This document shows positions 1-6,152 of a stretch of 6,152 bases of DNA, piece by piece; position 1 is the stretch's first letter, and each line of letters starts with the position of its first letter. The notes beneath the pieces are model-generated. The model did no database searches and was not told where the DNA came from. It saw nothing but the letters and a program-made list of their open reading frames with translations. The translations under genes were made by a program, and so were the position numbers. This DNA comes from Eubacterium sp. (GTDB taxonomy: Bacteria; Bacillota; Clostridia; Oscillospirales; Acutalibacteraceae), in the NCBI GenBank assembly GCA_029054965.1, contig JAIDEF010000166.1:1-6152 (forward strand), written 5' to 3'.

Positions 1-72
1 ATATCAAATCGTGTGGATATGACTTTGGTTAAATTATACAAAGATTTATTCCGCATTTTGTAGAAAAACACA

Positions 73-109
73 ACATTTTGGGGTGAGCAGTTTGCTTGCC
101 CCAAGGTGT
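73..109 (+). promoter_or_regulatory. Long hairpin in the rpsL leader (helix 1:2)
   Basis: Bases 73-88 pair with 94-109 in an uninterrupted 16-bp stem (four G-U pairs) around the 5-base loop AGTTT. The core is TTGGGG against CCCCAA. No T-run follows on the plus strand, so it is not an ordinary intrinsic terminator for upstream transcription. It may be part of an RNA regulatory leader of rpsL or the end of an upstream transcript unit. The structure is seen directly; the function is inference. Confidence 0.6.
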
Positions 110-147
110 GCGTTTAAGTGATGCAGTAAGTTTTTCTTATTGTATGA

Positions 148-170
148 TTTATACGCACACTGCGTATAAA
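148..170 (+). promoter_or_regulatory. Perfect inverted repeat just upstream of the rpsL ribosome site (helix 3:4)
   Basis: TTTATACGCA at 148-157 and TGCGTATAAA at 161-170 are exact reverse complements around a CAC loop. The repeat ends 8 bases before the GAAAGGAG ribosome site (179-186). As RNA it forms a 10-bp hairpin that does not cover the Shine-Dalgarno sequence. As DNA it could be an operator, since TATAAA (165-170) could act as a -10 box, although I see no good -35 at standard spacing. Its 5' arm can instead pair with bases 106-119. Confidence 0.55.
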
Positions 171-178
171 ATAATTTT

Positions 179-186
179 GAAAGGAG
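179..186 (+). promoter_or_regulatory. Shine-Dalgarno site that fixes the rpsL TTG start
   Basis: GAAAGGAG at 179-186 lies 8 bases before the TTG at 195. This is ideal spacing, and translation from that TTG gives the conserved S12 N-terminus (PTFNQLVR). No comparable ribosome site precedes the in-frame ATG at 144 or the TTG at 96. Confidence 0.85.
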
Positions 187-194
187 ATAAACTA

Positions 195-617
195 TTGCCT
201 ACCTTTAACCAACTCGTAAGAACAGGTCGTAAGACTGTTGAGAAGAAGTCAAAGACACCTGCACTCTTAAAGGGACTTAACACAAAGAGAAATATTGTTA
301 CTGATAACAATTCTCCTCAGAAGCGCGGCGTTTGTACTGCAGTTAAGACAGCAACACCTAAAAAGCCTAACTCAGCTCTTCGTAAGATTGCCAGAGTTCG
401 TCTTACAAACGGTATTGAAGTTTCTGCTTACATTCCAGGCGTAGGTCATAATCTTCAGGAGCACTCTGTTGTTATGATTCGCGGCGGCCGTGTTAAGGAT
501 TTACCTGGTGTACGTTACCACATTATCCGTGGTACACTTGATACTCAGGGTGTTAACGGAAGAATGCAGAGCCGTTCAAAGTACGGTGCAAAGAGACCAA
601 AGGCTGCTAAGAAGTAA
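195..617 (+). CDS. rpsL: 30S ribosomal protein S12
   Basis: S12 sits at the decoding centre of the small subunit and contributes to proofreading of codon-anticodon pairing. The 140-residue product has the family signatures PQKRGVC (41-47), [10 protein letters not shown] (54-63), [10 protein letters not shown] (84-93) and [14 protein letters not shown] (96-109). Lys56 and Lys101 match E. coli Lys43 and Lys88, where streptomycin-resistance changes occur. Both are wild type, so the streptomycin-sensitive form is predicted. Asp102 matches the aspartate that RimO methylthiolates in E. coli. The protein carries about 13 extra residues before PQKRGVC relative to E. coli, as in Bacillus. The start is TTG, chosen from the ribosome site and homology; the frame stays open upstream to base 96, but that extension does not resemble S12. 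It is the first gene of the str operon here. Confidence 0.97.
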   Translation: MPTFNQLVRTGRKTVEKKSKTPALLKGLNTKRNIVTDNNSPQKRGVCTAVKTATPKKPNSALRKIARVRLTNGIEVSAYIPGVGHNLQEHSVVMIRGGRVKDLPGVRYHIIRGTLDTQGVNGRMQSRSKYGAKRPKAAKK

Positions 618-688
618 GCCAAACTTTATTTCTTATGGATGACAATAGTTTATATACCTATATATAAGGCGTATATGACCTTTTGTTG

Positions 689-707
689 ACTCCACGGGAA
701 ACCGAGT
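689..707 (+). promoter_or_regulatory. Small GAAA-capped hairpin in the rpsL-rpsG spacer
   Basis: CGG (695-697) pairs with CCG (702-704) under a GAAA tetraloop. ACT (689-691) pairs with AGT (705-707) across a 3-base bulge. It is the only structure with some G+C content in the 131-base spacer 618-748; the rest is AT-rich and holds no gene. In E. coli S7 represses its own operon through the rpsL-rpsG spacer, so a role as an S7 site is conceivable. The stem is short and unproven. Confidence 0.2.
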
Positions 708-748
708 ACCTATGAACTCATTAAAATTTATGAAGGAGGGAAGCGAAG

Positions 749-1219
749 ATGCCAAGAAGAGGCCAAATCGCTAAGCGTGATGTTTTACCTGATCCAATGT
801 ATAACTCAAAGCTTGTTACACGTTTAATCAACAACATTATGCTTGATGGAAAAAAGGGTGTCGCTCAGAAAATCGTTTACGGAGCATTCGACATCGTTAG
901 AGAAAAAACCGGTAACGATCCATTGGAAACTTTTGAAGCTGCAATGGAAAACATCATGCCGGGGCTTGAGGTAAAGGCTCGCCGTATTGGTGGTGCAACT
1001 TACCAGGTTCCTCTTGAGGTTCGTCCTGAAAGAAGACAGACATTAGGTCTTAGATGGATAACTCTTTACGCTCGTCAGCGTTCAGAGAGAACTATGAAGG
1101 AACGTCTTGCTGCTGAAATTATGGACGCTGTTAATAAGACAGGCGGCGCAGTTAAGAAGTGCGACGATACACATAAGATGGCAGAGGCAAACAAAGCATT
1201 TGCTCATTTCAGATATTAA
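749..1219 (+). CDS. rpsG: 30S ribosomal protein S7
   Basis: S7 nucleates assembly of the 30S head by binding the 3' major domain of 16S rRNA, and it lines the exit site next to the mRNA channel. The product has 156 residues, the normal bacterial length. It opens with [16 protein letters not shown] and holds [10 protein letters not shown] (73-82), [11 protein letters not shown] (87-97) and the C-terminal [15 protein letters not shown]. The ATG at 749 follows AAGGAGGG (733-740) at 8 bases. Gly72 sits in [10 protein letters not shown], where most S7 proteins have Val or a similar residue. The gene is followed by fusA after 12 bases, so the two are almost certainly cotranscribed. In E. coli S7 is the autoregulator of this operon; whether that holds here is not shown. 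Confidence 0.97.
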   Translation: MPRRGQIAKRDVLPDPMYNSKLVTRLINNIMLDGKKGVAQKIVYGAFDIVREKTGNDPLETFEAAMENIMPGLEVKARRIGGATYQVPLEVRPERRQTLGLRWITLYARQRSERTMKERLAAEIMDAVNKTGGAVKKCDDTHKMAEANKAFAHFRY

Positions 1220-1231
1220 TAGGAGGATATT

Positions 1232-3340
1232 ATGCCAAGAAAAGTATCTCTTGAAATGACAAGAAATATTGGTATTATGGCTCATATTGATGCAGGTAAA
1301 ACAACTACCACTGAGCGTATTCTGTATTATACAGGTATCAATCACAAGATTGGTGAAACTCATGATGGTTCTGCAACAATGGACTGGATGGAGCAGGAGC
1401 AGGAGCGTGGTATTACAATCACATCCGCTGCTACAACTTGCTTCTGGAAAGACCATAGAATCAATATTATCGATACACCGGGTCACGTTGACTTCACAGT
1501 TGAAGTACAGCGTTCACTCCGTGTACTTGATGGTTCAGTTACTGTTCTTTGTGCAAAGGGCGGTGTTGAGCCGCAGTCTGAAACCGTATGGCGTCAGGCT
1601 GACGAATATAAAGTACCCAGAATGATTTATGTTAATAAGATGGACATTATGGGTGCTGATTTCTACAGAGCATTGAATATGGTTAAAGACCGTTTTAAAT
1701 GTAATGCTCTTCCAATTCAGCTTCCTATCGGAAGCGAGGATACCTTTAAGGGTATCATTGACCTCGTTGAAAATCATGCTATTATCTATATCGATCCAGA
1801 TAAAGAGAAGGGTATGAAGTTTGAGGTTACAGAAATTCCTGATGATATGAAGGAATTGGCTGAAAAATACAGAACTGAGCTTATCGAGCATGTTGTTGAA
1901 CAGGACGAGGAGCTTATGGAGAAGTATTTTGAAGAGGGCGAGGATGCTGTATCAGTTGCTGATATCAAGAGAATCATTCGTTCTTCAACAATTGCAAATG
2001 ATATGGTTCCTATCTGCTGCGGTACTTCATACCGTAATATGGGTGTTCAGCCGCTTCTTGATGCTGTTGTTGATTATATGCCTGCTCCTACAGATGTTGA
2101 GTCAATCAAGGGTGTTAATCCTGAAACTGACGAGGAAGAAGCTCGTCATTCATCTGATGATGAACCTTTCTCAGCTCTTGCATTCAAGATTGCAACTGAC
2201 CCATTCGTAGGTAAAATTTGTTTCTTCCGTGTTTATTCAGGTATGGTTGAGGCAGGTACACCTTGCTACAACTCAGTTAAGGATAAGAGAGAAAGAATAG
2301 GTAGAATTCTTCAGATGCACGCAAACCACAGAGAAGATATTCCTATATGTTATGCAGGTGATATCGCTGCTGCTGTAGGTCTTAAGAATACTACAACCGG
2401 TGATACTCTTTGTGACGAGAATCATCCAATCATTCTTGAATCAATGAATTTCCCTGATCCTGTTATTAACGTTGCTATTGAGCCGAAGACAAAAGCAGGT
2501 CAGGAGAAGATGGGTATTGCTCTTGCAAAGCTTGCAGAAGAAGACCCAACCTTTAAAGCATATACAGATGAAGAAACCGGACAGACAATCATCGCAGGTA
2601 TGGGTGAGCTTCACCTTGAGATTATTGTTGACCGTCTTCTTCGTGAATTTAAGGTAGAGGCTAATGTTGGTGCTCCTCAGGTTTCTTATAAGGAAACAAT
2701 CCAGGGCAACGGTCAGTCTGACCTTAAGTATAAGAGACAGTCAGGTGGTTCAGGTCAGTACGGTCACGTTAAGATTCGTATTATGCCTAACCTCGATGAA
2801 AACGGAATCGGTAAGGGTTACGAATTTGTTAACCAGATCGTCGGCGGTGCTATTCCTAAGGAGTACATCCCTGCTGTTGATGCCGGTATTCAGGGTGCTA
2901 TGAAGAGCGGTATCCTTGCTGGCTACAATGTTGTTGATGTTAGAGTTGAGCTTTACGATGGTTCTTACCATGAGGTTGACTCATCAGAAATGGCATTCAA
3001 GATTGCAGGTTCTATGGCATTCAAGGAAGCTGCTAAGGGTGCTAAGCCAATCATCCTTGAGCCTATGATGAAGGTTGTTGTTATCGTTCCTGAAGAATAT
3101 ATGGGCGATGTTATCGGTGATCTTAACTCACGTCGTGGTCAGATTCAGGGTATGGAAGACAGAGCAGGTGCTAAGCAGATTAACTCAAGAGTTCCGCTTT
3201 CAGAAATGTTTGGTTATATTAATGACCTTCGTTCAAAGACACAGGGTCGTGGACAGTATACAATGGAACCGGACGGATTTGAGCCGGTACCTAAGTCAAT
3301 TAGTGAGTCAATCATCAGCGAAAGAGCTAAGAAAGACTAA
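1232..3340 (+). CDS. fusA: Translation elongation factor G (EF-G)
   Basis: EF-G is the GTPase that moves tRNAs and mRNA through the ribosome and helps recycle ribosomes. The product has 702 residues, close to the usual ~690-700. The GTPase domain shows the P-loop AHIDAGKT (17-24), switch I region RGITIT (59-64), DTPGH (81-85), NKMD (135-138) and a G5-like CCGTS (262-266). Domain II follows ([19 protein letters not shown]), then domain III, then domain IV with tip loop [10 protein letters not shown] (503-512) and conserved His580 in YHEVDSSE. The C-terminal domain V has [16 protein letters not shown]. The AGGAGG site at 1221-1226 is only 5 bases from the ATG. Position in the str operon and the [15 protein letters not shown] wording favour canonical EF-G over an EF-G2 paralogue. 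Ser507 replaces the Arg commonly present in tip loop I. Confidence 0.97.
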   Translation: MPRKVSLEMTRNIGIMAHIDAGKTTTTERILYYTGINHKIGETHDGSATMDWMEQEQERGITITSAATTCFWKDHRINIIDTPGHVDFTVEVQRSLRVLDGSVTVLCAKGGVEPQSETVWRQADEYKVPRMIYVNKMDIMGADFYRALNMVKDRFKCNALPIQLPIGSEDTFKGIIDLVENHAIIYIDPDKEKGMKFEVTEIPDDMKELAEKYRTELIEHVVEQDEELMEKYFEEGEDAVSVADIKRIIRSSTIANDMVPICCGTSYRNMGVQPLLDAVVDYMPAPTDVESIKGVNPETDEEEARHSSDDEPFSALAFKIATDPFVGKICFFRVYSGMVEAGTPCYNSVKDKRERIGRILQMHANHREDIPICYAGDIAAAVGLKNTTTGDTLCDENHPIILESMNFPDPVINVAIEPKTKAGQEKMGIALAKLAEEDPTFKAYTDEETGQTIIAGMGELHLEIIVDRLLREFKVEANVGAPQVSYKETIQGNGQSDLKYKRQSGGSGQYGHVKIRIMPNLDENGIGKGYEFVNQIVGGAIPKEYIPAVDAGIQGAMKSGILAGYNVVDVRVELYDGSYHEVDSSEMAFKIAGSMAFKEAAKGAKPIILEPMMKVVVIVPEEYMGDVIGDLNSRRGQIQGMEDRAGAKQINSRVPLSEMFGYINDLRSKTQGRGQYTMEPDGFEPVPKSISESIISERAKKD

Positions 3341-3367
3341 TAACTAATATAAATTATTAAAAAAGTC

Positions 3368-3396
3368 TTGATATTTTTATGTGTATTTGATAAAAT
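3368..3396 (+). promoter_or_regulatory. Promoter for tuf in the fusA-tuf gap
   Basis: TTGATA (3368-3373) and TAAAAT (3391-3396) are 17 bases apart, with an extended -10 TG at 3388-3389. Transcription would start near 3403, giving a leader of about 40 bases before the tuf ATG. It lies in the 101-base AT-rich gap and would allow EF-Tu to be made in excess over the other operon products. No convincing terminator separates fusA from tuf, so read-through from upstream is also expected. Confidence 0.6.
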
Positions 3397-3441
3397 ATCT
3401 TTGACAATTTTACTATTGTAAATTTTAAGGAGGAAATTCCA

Positions 3442-4635
<1,194 letters not shown>

Positions 4636-4654
4636 TCAATTACCTTAAATCATT

Positions 4655-4684
4655 AAGAGCAAGTCGAAAGACTTGCTCTTTTTT
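4655..4684 (+). terminator. Intrinsic terminator of the str operon
   Basis: AAGAGCAAGTC (4655-4665) and GACTTGCTCTT (4670-4680) form a perfect 11-bp stem capped by a GAAA tetraloop. Six T's (4679-4684) and a further T-rich stretch follow. It ends transcription after tuf and isolates the membrane-protein gene downstream. Confidence 0.95.
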
Positions 4685-4694
4685 CCTTTTTCTA

Positions 4695-4722
4695 TTGAAA
4701 TTATATATTTTTGTGATAATAT
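4695..4722 (+). promoter_or_regulatory. Probable promoter of the YoaK-like gene
   Basis: TTGAAA (4695-4700) and TAATAT (4717-4722) are 16 bases apart, with a TG at 4714-4715 making an extended -10. It begins directly after the T-tract of the tuf terminator. Transcription would start near 4729, leaving about 10 bases of leader before the ATG at 4739. An alternative -10, TATAAA at 4720-4725, has 19-base spacing and fits less well. Confidence 0.5.
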
Positions 4723-4738
4723 AAATCTGGTGATGTTG

Positions 4739-5410
4739 ATGAAAAAAGTTAAACAGATGTCGGAAAGTCTTTTGTTGGGTATAATCCTTGCTATTGTCGG
4801 CGGATTTCTTGATGCTTATACCTATATAATTCGTGGCGGAGTATTTGCAAATGCTCAAACAGGAAATATTGTTCTTTTGGGAATCAATCTTGCGGAAGGC
4901 AACTTTTCCAATGTAATTCAATATTTAATTCCAATTCTGGCTTTTGCACTTGGTGTTCTTATTGCCGAGGCAGTTAAGCAGAAGCTTAAAGTAAATCATT
5001 TAATTCATTGGCGGCAAATTATTATTGTTTTTGAAATGGTGTTTCTGCTTGTTTGTGCATTTATAAAAGGCGGTAATGGTGATACAGTTGTTAACGTAAT
5101 TGTTTCATTTGTATGTGCTTTGCAGGTTGAAAGCTTCAGAATTATTGACGGCAATACGATTGCAACCACAATGTGTACCGGTAATCTTCGCAGTGGTACA
5201 GAGCAGCTTTTTTTAGGTATAAAGAATCGTGATAAAACAAGTGTAAAAAAGGGTTTGATATATTACAGTATAATTGCTGCGTTTGTGGTTGGTGCTGTAA
5301 TCGGAGCTGTCTTGACAAGGCTGCTTGATGTAAAAGCAGTGCTTGTTGCATGTGCTTTTTTGTTAATAGCCTTTTTATTAATGTTTAAGCAAAGAACGCT
5401 GATAAATTAA
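4739..5410 (+). CDS. YoaK/DUF1275 family integral membrane protein
   Basis: The product has 223 residues and about six hydrophobic helices, at roughly 10-30, 61-77, 94-110, 116-130, 173-193 and 198-216. It matches the YoaK (DUF1275) family by GGFLDAYTYIIRGGVFANAQTGNIVLLG (given here as positions 21-48, key residues Asp25, Thr41, Gly42, Asn43) and a second TGN at 147-149. The biochemical role of this family is not established; it is often listed as a putative transporter of the inner membrane. I chose the ATG at 4739 because GGTG (4729-4732) lies 6 bases upstream; ATG at 4733 or 4757 is also possible. The earlier in-frame ATG at 4673 lies inside the tuf terminator and is rejected. Codon use is more AT-rich than in tuf. 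No terminator follows, so transcripts may run into the next two genes. Confidence 0.85.
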   Translation: MKKVKQMSESLLLGIILAIVGGFLDAYTYIIRGGVFANAQTGNIVLLGINLAEGNFSNVIQYLIPILAFALGVLIAEAVKQKLKVNHLIHWRQIIIVFEMVFLLVCAFIKGGNGDTVVNVIVSFVCALQVESFRIIDGNTIATTMCTGNLRSGTEQLFLGIKNRDKTSVKKGLIYYSIIAAFVVGAVIGAVLTRLLDVKAVLVACAFLLIAFLLMFKQRTLIN

Positions 5411-5425
5411 TAGTTCTTTTCTGTC

Positions 5426-5445
5426 TTGACAAGTTAACTTGGCAA
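5426..5445 (+). promoter_or_regulatory. Operator-like palindrome, copy 1
   Basis: TTGACAAGTTAACTTGGCAA is a 20-bp palindrome with a single mismatched pair (5429/5442); the central 12 bp CAAGTTAACTTG are perfectly symmetric. It covers the -35 box and most of the spacer. The likely ligand is the HTH protein encoded at 5793-6002, judged from proximity and symmetry only. Confidence 0.65.
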
Positions 5446-5454
5446 TGATATAAT
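5426..5454 (+). promoter_or_regulatory. Perfect consensus sigma-A promoter of the membrane protein/HTH pair
   Basis: TTGACA (5426-5431), a 17-base spacer and TATAAT (5449-5454), with an extended -10 TG at 5446-5447. All twelve hexamer bases match consensus. Transcription should start near 5461. Such a strong promoter with overlapping palindromes fits one held in check by a repressor. Confidence 0.9.
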
Positions 5455-5458
5455 GAAA

Positions 5459-5478
5459 TTGCAAAGTAAACTTGGCAG
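5459..5478 (+). promoter_or_regulatory. Operator-like repeat, copy 2
   Basis: TTGCAAAGTAAACTTGGCAG matches copy 1 at 16 of 20 positions and lies exactly 33 bp downstream, about three helical turns. It covers the expected transcription start and ends just before the ribosome site. Its symmetry is weaker, so it may be a lower-affinity site. The match continues three bases further (GTGA against ATGA). Confidence 0.55.
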
Positions 5479-5479
5479 T

Positions 5480-5485
5480 GAGGTG
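5480..5485 (+). promoter_or_regulatory. Shine-Dalgarno site that fixes a TTG start
   Basis: GAGGTG at 5480-5485 is complementary to the 16S rRNA 3' end and lies 6 bases before the TTG at 5492. It supports that start over the in-frame ATG at 5453, which overlaps the -10 box and would not be in the transcript. Confidence 0.75.
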
Positions 5486-5491
5486 TTTGTT

Positions 5492-5791
5492 TTGGATAAG
5501 GACGAAATTCTTGCAAGGAACAGAAAGGATAACAGTTGCGGTGATGAACGGCAAAAGGATGTTCTGCTTAGGGGATATCGATTTTCGATGATAGTTGCTG
5601 TCGTTTTGCTTGGTGTTTTATGTCTGCTCAAGGAAGATTTAACTTATTTAATTGTTATAAATATTATGAGCTTGTGCCGTGATATGTACAGTTCAATCAA
5701 AATGAGGAGAAAATGTGATATCGTTTTACTTATTGTTGATTTGTTGGCTTGTGCAGCTTTCATTTATTTTCATATTAAGTGTGGGTTGTAA
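5492..5791 (+). CDS. Small three-helix membrane protein (DUF6442-like) paired with an HTH regulator
   Basis: The 99-residue product starts with a charged cytosolic-type segment: DKDEILARNRKDN (2-14), then GDERQKDV (17-24). Three hydrophobic stretches follow at about 32-46, 50-62 and 75-94. The N-terminal wording resembles small Firmicute membrane proteins that I recall as DUF6442, found beside XRE-type regulators; that family name is from memory and uncertain. The TTG start is set by GAGGTG at 5480-5485 and by the promoter position. The next gene begins one base after the stop codon. Membrane partners of small HTH proteins can act as their antagonists or sensors, but nothing in this sequence proves that. 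No enzyme motif is visible. The function is unknown. Confidence 0.8.
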   Translation: MDKDEILARNRKDNSCGDERQKDVLLRGYRFSMIVAVVLLGVLCLLKEDLTYLIVINIMSLCRDMYSSIKMRRKCDIVLLIVDLLACAAFIYFHIKCGL

Positions 5792-5792
5792 T

Positions 5793-6002
5793 ATGGATGA
5801 TAAATTAATACTTCATAATAGATTAAAGGAAATTAGAGTCGCTCAAAATCTTTCTCAGGCTCAGCTTGCTGCAATTGTCGGTGTTTCCAGAAATACAATC
5901 AGCTCAATTGAAACAGGGCAGTATAGCCCTACTGCAAAATTAGCATTAGTCATTTGTATTGCACTTGATGTAAAGTTTGAAGATATGTTTTATTTTGATT
6001 AA
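5793..6002 (+). CDS. Small XRE (Cro/C1) family transcriptional regulator
   Basis: The 69-residue product is essentially one HTH_3 domain. It begins with NRLKEIRVAQNLSQAQLA (9-26). The helix-turn-helix lies at about 21-42 (SQAQLAAIVGVSRNTISSIE), with recognition helix around VSRNTISSIE. The tail ALVICIALDVKFEDMFYF is typical of compact stand-alone regulators whose relatives often repress their own operon. No sensor domain is present. The ATG is one base beyond the upstream stop; the ribosome site is poor (GTGGG, 5781-5785), so translation probably depends on coupling to the upstream gene. The near-palindromes at 5426-5445 and 5459-5478 are its probable targets. A strong terminator follows. Confidence 0.92.
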   Translation: MDDKLILHNRLKEIRVAQNLSQAQLAAIVGVSRNTISSIETGQYSPTAKLALVICIALDVKFEDMFYFD

Positions 6003-6015
6003 TATTGCTTATGAA

Positions 6016-6059
6016 AAAGGTACTGAACTGCATTCGCAGTTCAGTACCTTTCCTTTTTT
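6016..6059 (+). terminator. Bidirectional intrinsic terminator
   Basis: Bases 6016-6031 and 6036-6051 form a perfect 16-bp stem with loop ATTC. On the plus strand CC and six T's follow (6054-6059). On the minus strand the complement of AAAAA (6014-6018) gives a T-run. It can therefore stop both the HTH operon and the convergent gene. Confidence 0.93.
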
Positions 6060-6152
6060 ATCTCAGCAGCGGCATATTGCCCGTAAGCTTATTAACTTTC
6101 TTTTTATTTCCGTATATCAGTAATCCGATATTGTTCAGTAATTGTGTAGGTG
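6058..6152 (-). CDS. C-terminal tail of an unidentified convergent gene (partial)
   Basis: On the minus strand a frame is open from the window edge through 30 codons, to a TAA at 6058-6060. It ends in the residues NKLTGNMPLLR and includes QLLNNIGLLIYGNKKK. The stop sits 7 bases before the terminator stem, which is the arrangement expected for a real gene end. I do not recognise the protein. Thirty open codons can arise by chance, so the call rests mainly on the terminator position and plausible composition. Confidence 0.5.
   Translation of the reverse strand, partial: PTQLLNNIGLLIYGNKKKVNKLTGNMPLLR

Noticed and set aside
35..40. TATACA as a -10 box for the rpsL leader transcript
   Set aside because: No acceptable -35 lies at 16-18 bases upstream, so the call would rest on one hexamer.
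1..63. Plus-strand frame open from the edge for 20 codons, ending in TAG at 61-63, as the tail of an upstream gene
   Set aside because: Its residues do not resemble the end of RpoC or an L7Ae-type protein, which often precede rpsL, and 20 open codons are expected by chance in AT-rich DNA.
635..667. Short 10-codon frame starting ATG in the rpsL-rpsG spacer
   Set aside because: It has no ribosome site and no sign of being a leader peptide.
686..716. TTGACT with TATGAA as a promoter for rpsG
   Set aside because: Spacing is 19 bases and the -10 is poor; not enough to call.
1082..1486. Long minus-strand open frame opposite the rpsG-fusA junction, and similar ones over fusA and tuf
   Set aside because: They are Cys- or Ser-rich mirror frames of strongly codon-biased genes with no homology wording and no ribosome sites.
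3401..3406. TTGACA as a second tuf -35 box
   Set aside because: The 17-base spacing would place the -10 in the ribosome site, and no TATAAT-like hexamer is there.
4640..4921. Minus-strand open frame across the tuf terminator and the start of the YoaK-like gene
   Set aside because: It reads through a strong terminator and its sequence is low-complexity Lys, Ile and Asn-rich; a shadow frame.
5453..5491. ATG at 5453 as the start of the small membrane protein
   Set aside because: It lies within the TATAAT box of the gene's own promoter, so it would not be transcribed from that promoter, and it has no ribosome site.

Overview
The window carries the streptomycin (str) operon of a low-to-moderate GC Gram-positive bacterium in the order rpsL (S12), rpsG (S7), fusA (EF-G), tuf (EF-Tu), followed by a small accessory region. 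The S12 protein has the extra N-terminal segment seen in Firmicutes. Shine-Dalgarno sites are strong (AAGGAGG type), promoters are of the sigma-A type, and the EF-G and EF-Tu wording resembles gut Clostridia. A Ruminococcus-like member of the Oscillospiraceae is my best guess, but this is inference from protein flavour, not proof.

Layout: bases 1-194 are non-coding leader upstream of rpsL. They hold two strong inverted repeats that share a segment able to form a third, competing helix. rpsL (195-617) starts with TTG. A 131-base spacer precedes rpsG (749-1219), which is followed 12 bases later by fusA (1232-3340). The 101-base fusA-tuf gap contains a good extended -10 promoter, so tuf (3442-4635) can be transcribed separately from the operon. 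A textbook terminator (4655-4684) closes the operon.

Bases 4695-6059 hold three plus-strand genes that look less codon-optimised than the translation genes. The first is a YoaK/DUF1275 family membrane protein (4739-5410). The second and third form a compact two-gene unit: a small three-helix membrane protein (5492-5791) and, one base later, a 69-residue Cro/C1-type DNA-binding protein (5793-6002). This pair is driven by a perfect consensus promoter. Two copies of a 20-bp near-palindrome sit on that promoter, one over the -35 and spacer and one just after the expected transcription start. This suggests autoregulation by the HTH protein. A 16-bp perfect-stem terminator (6016-6059) can work in both directions and separates the unit from the C-terminal tail of an unidentified convergent minus-strand gene (6058-6152).

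The translation genes work together: S12 and S7 are in the 30S subunit, EF-Tu delivers aminoacyl-tRNA and EF-G drives translocation. The accessory pair is the least described part. The most testable new signals are the switch-like rpsL leader and the twin operators.
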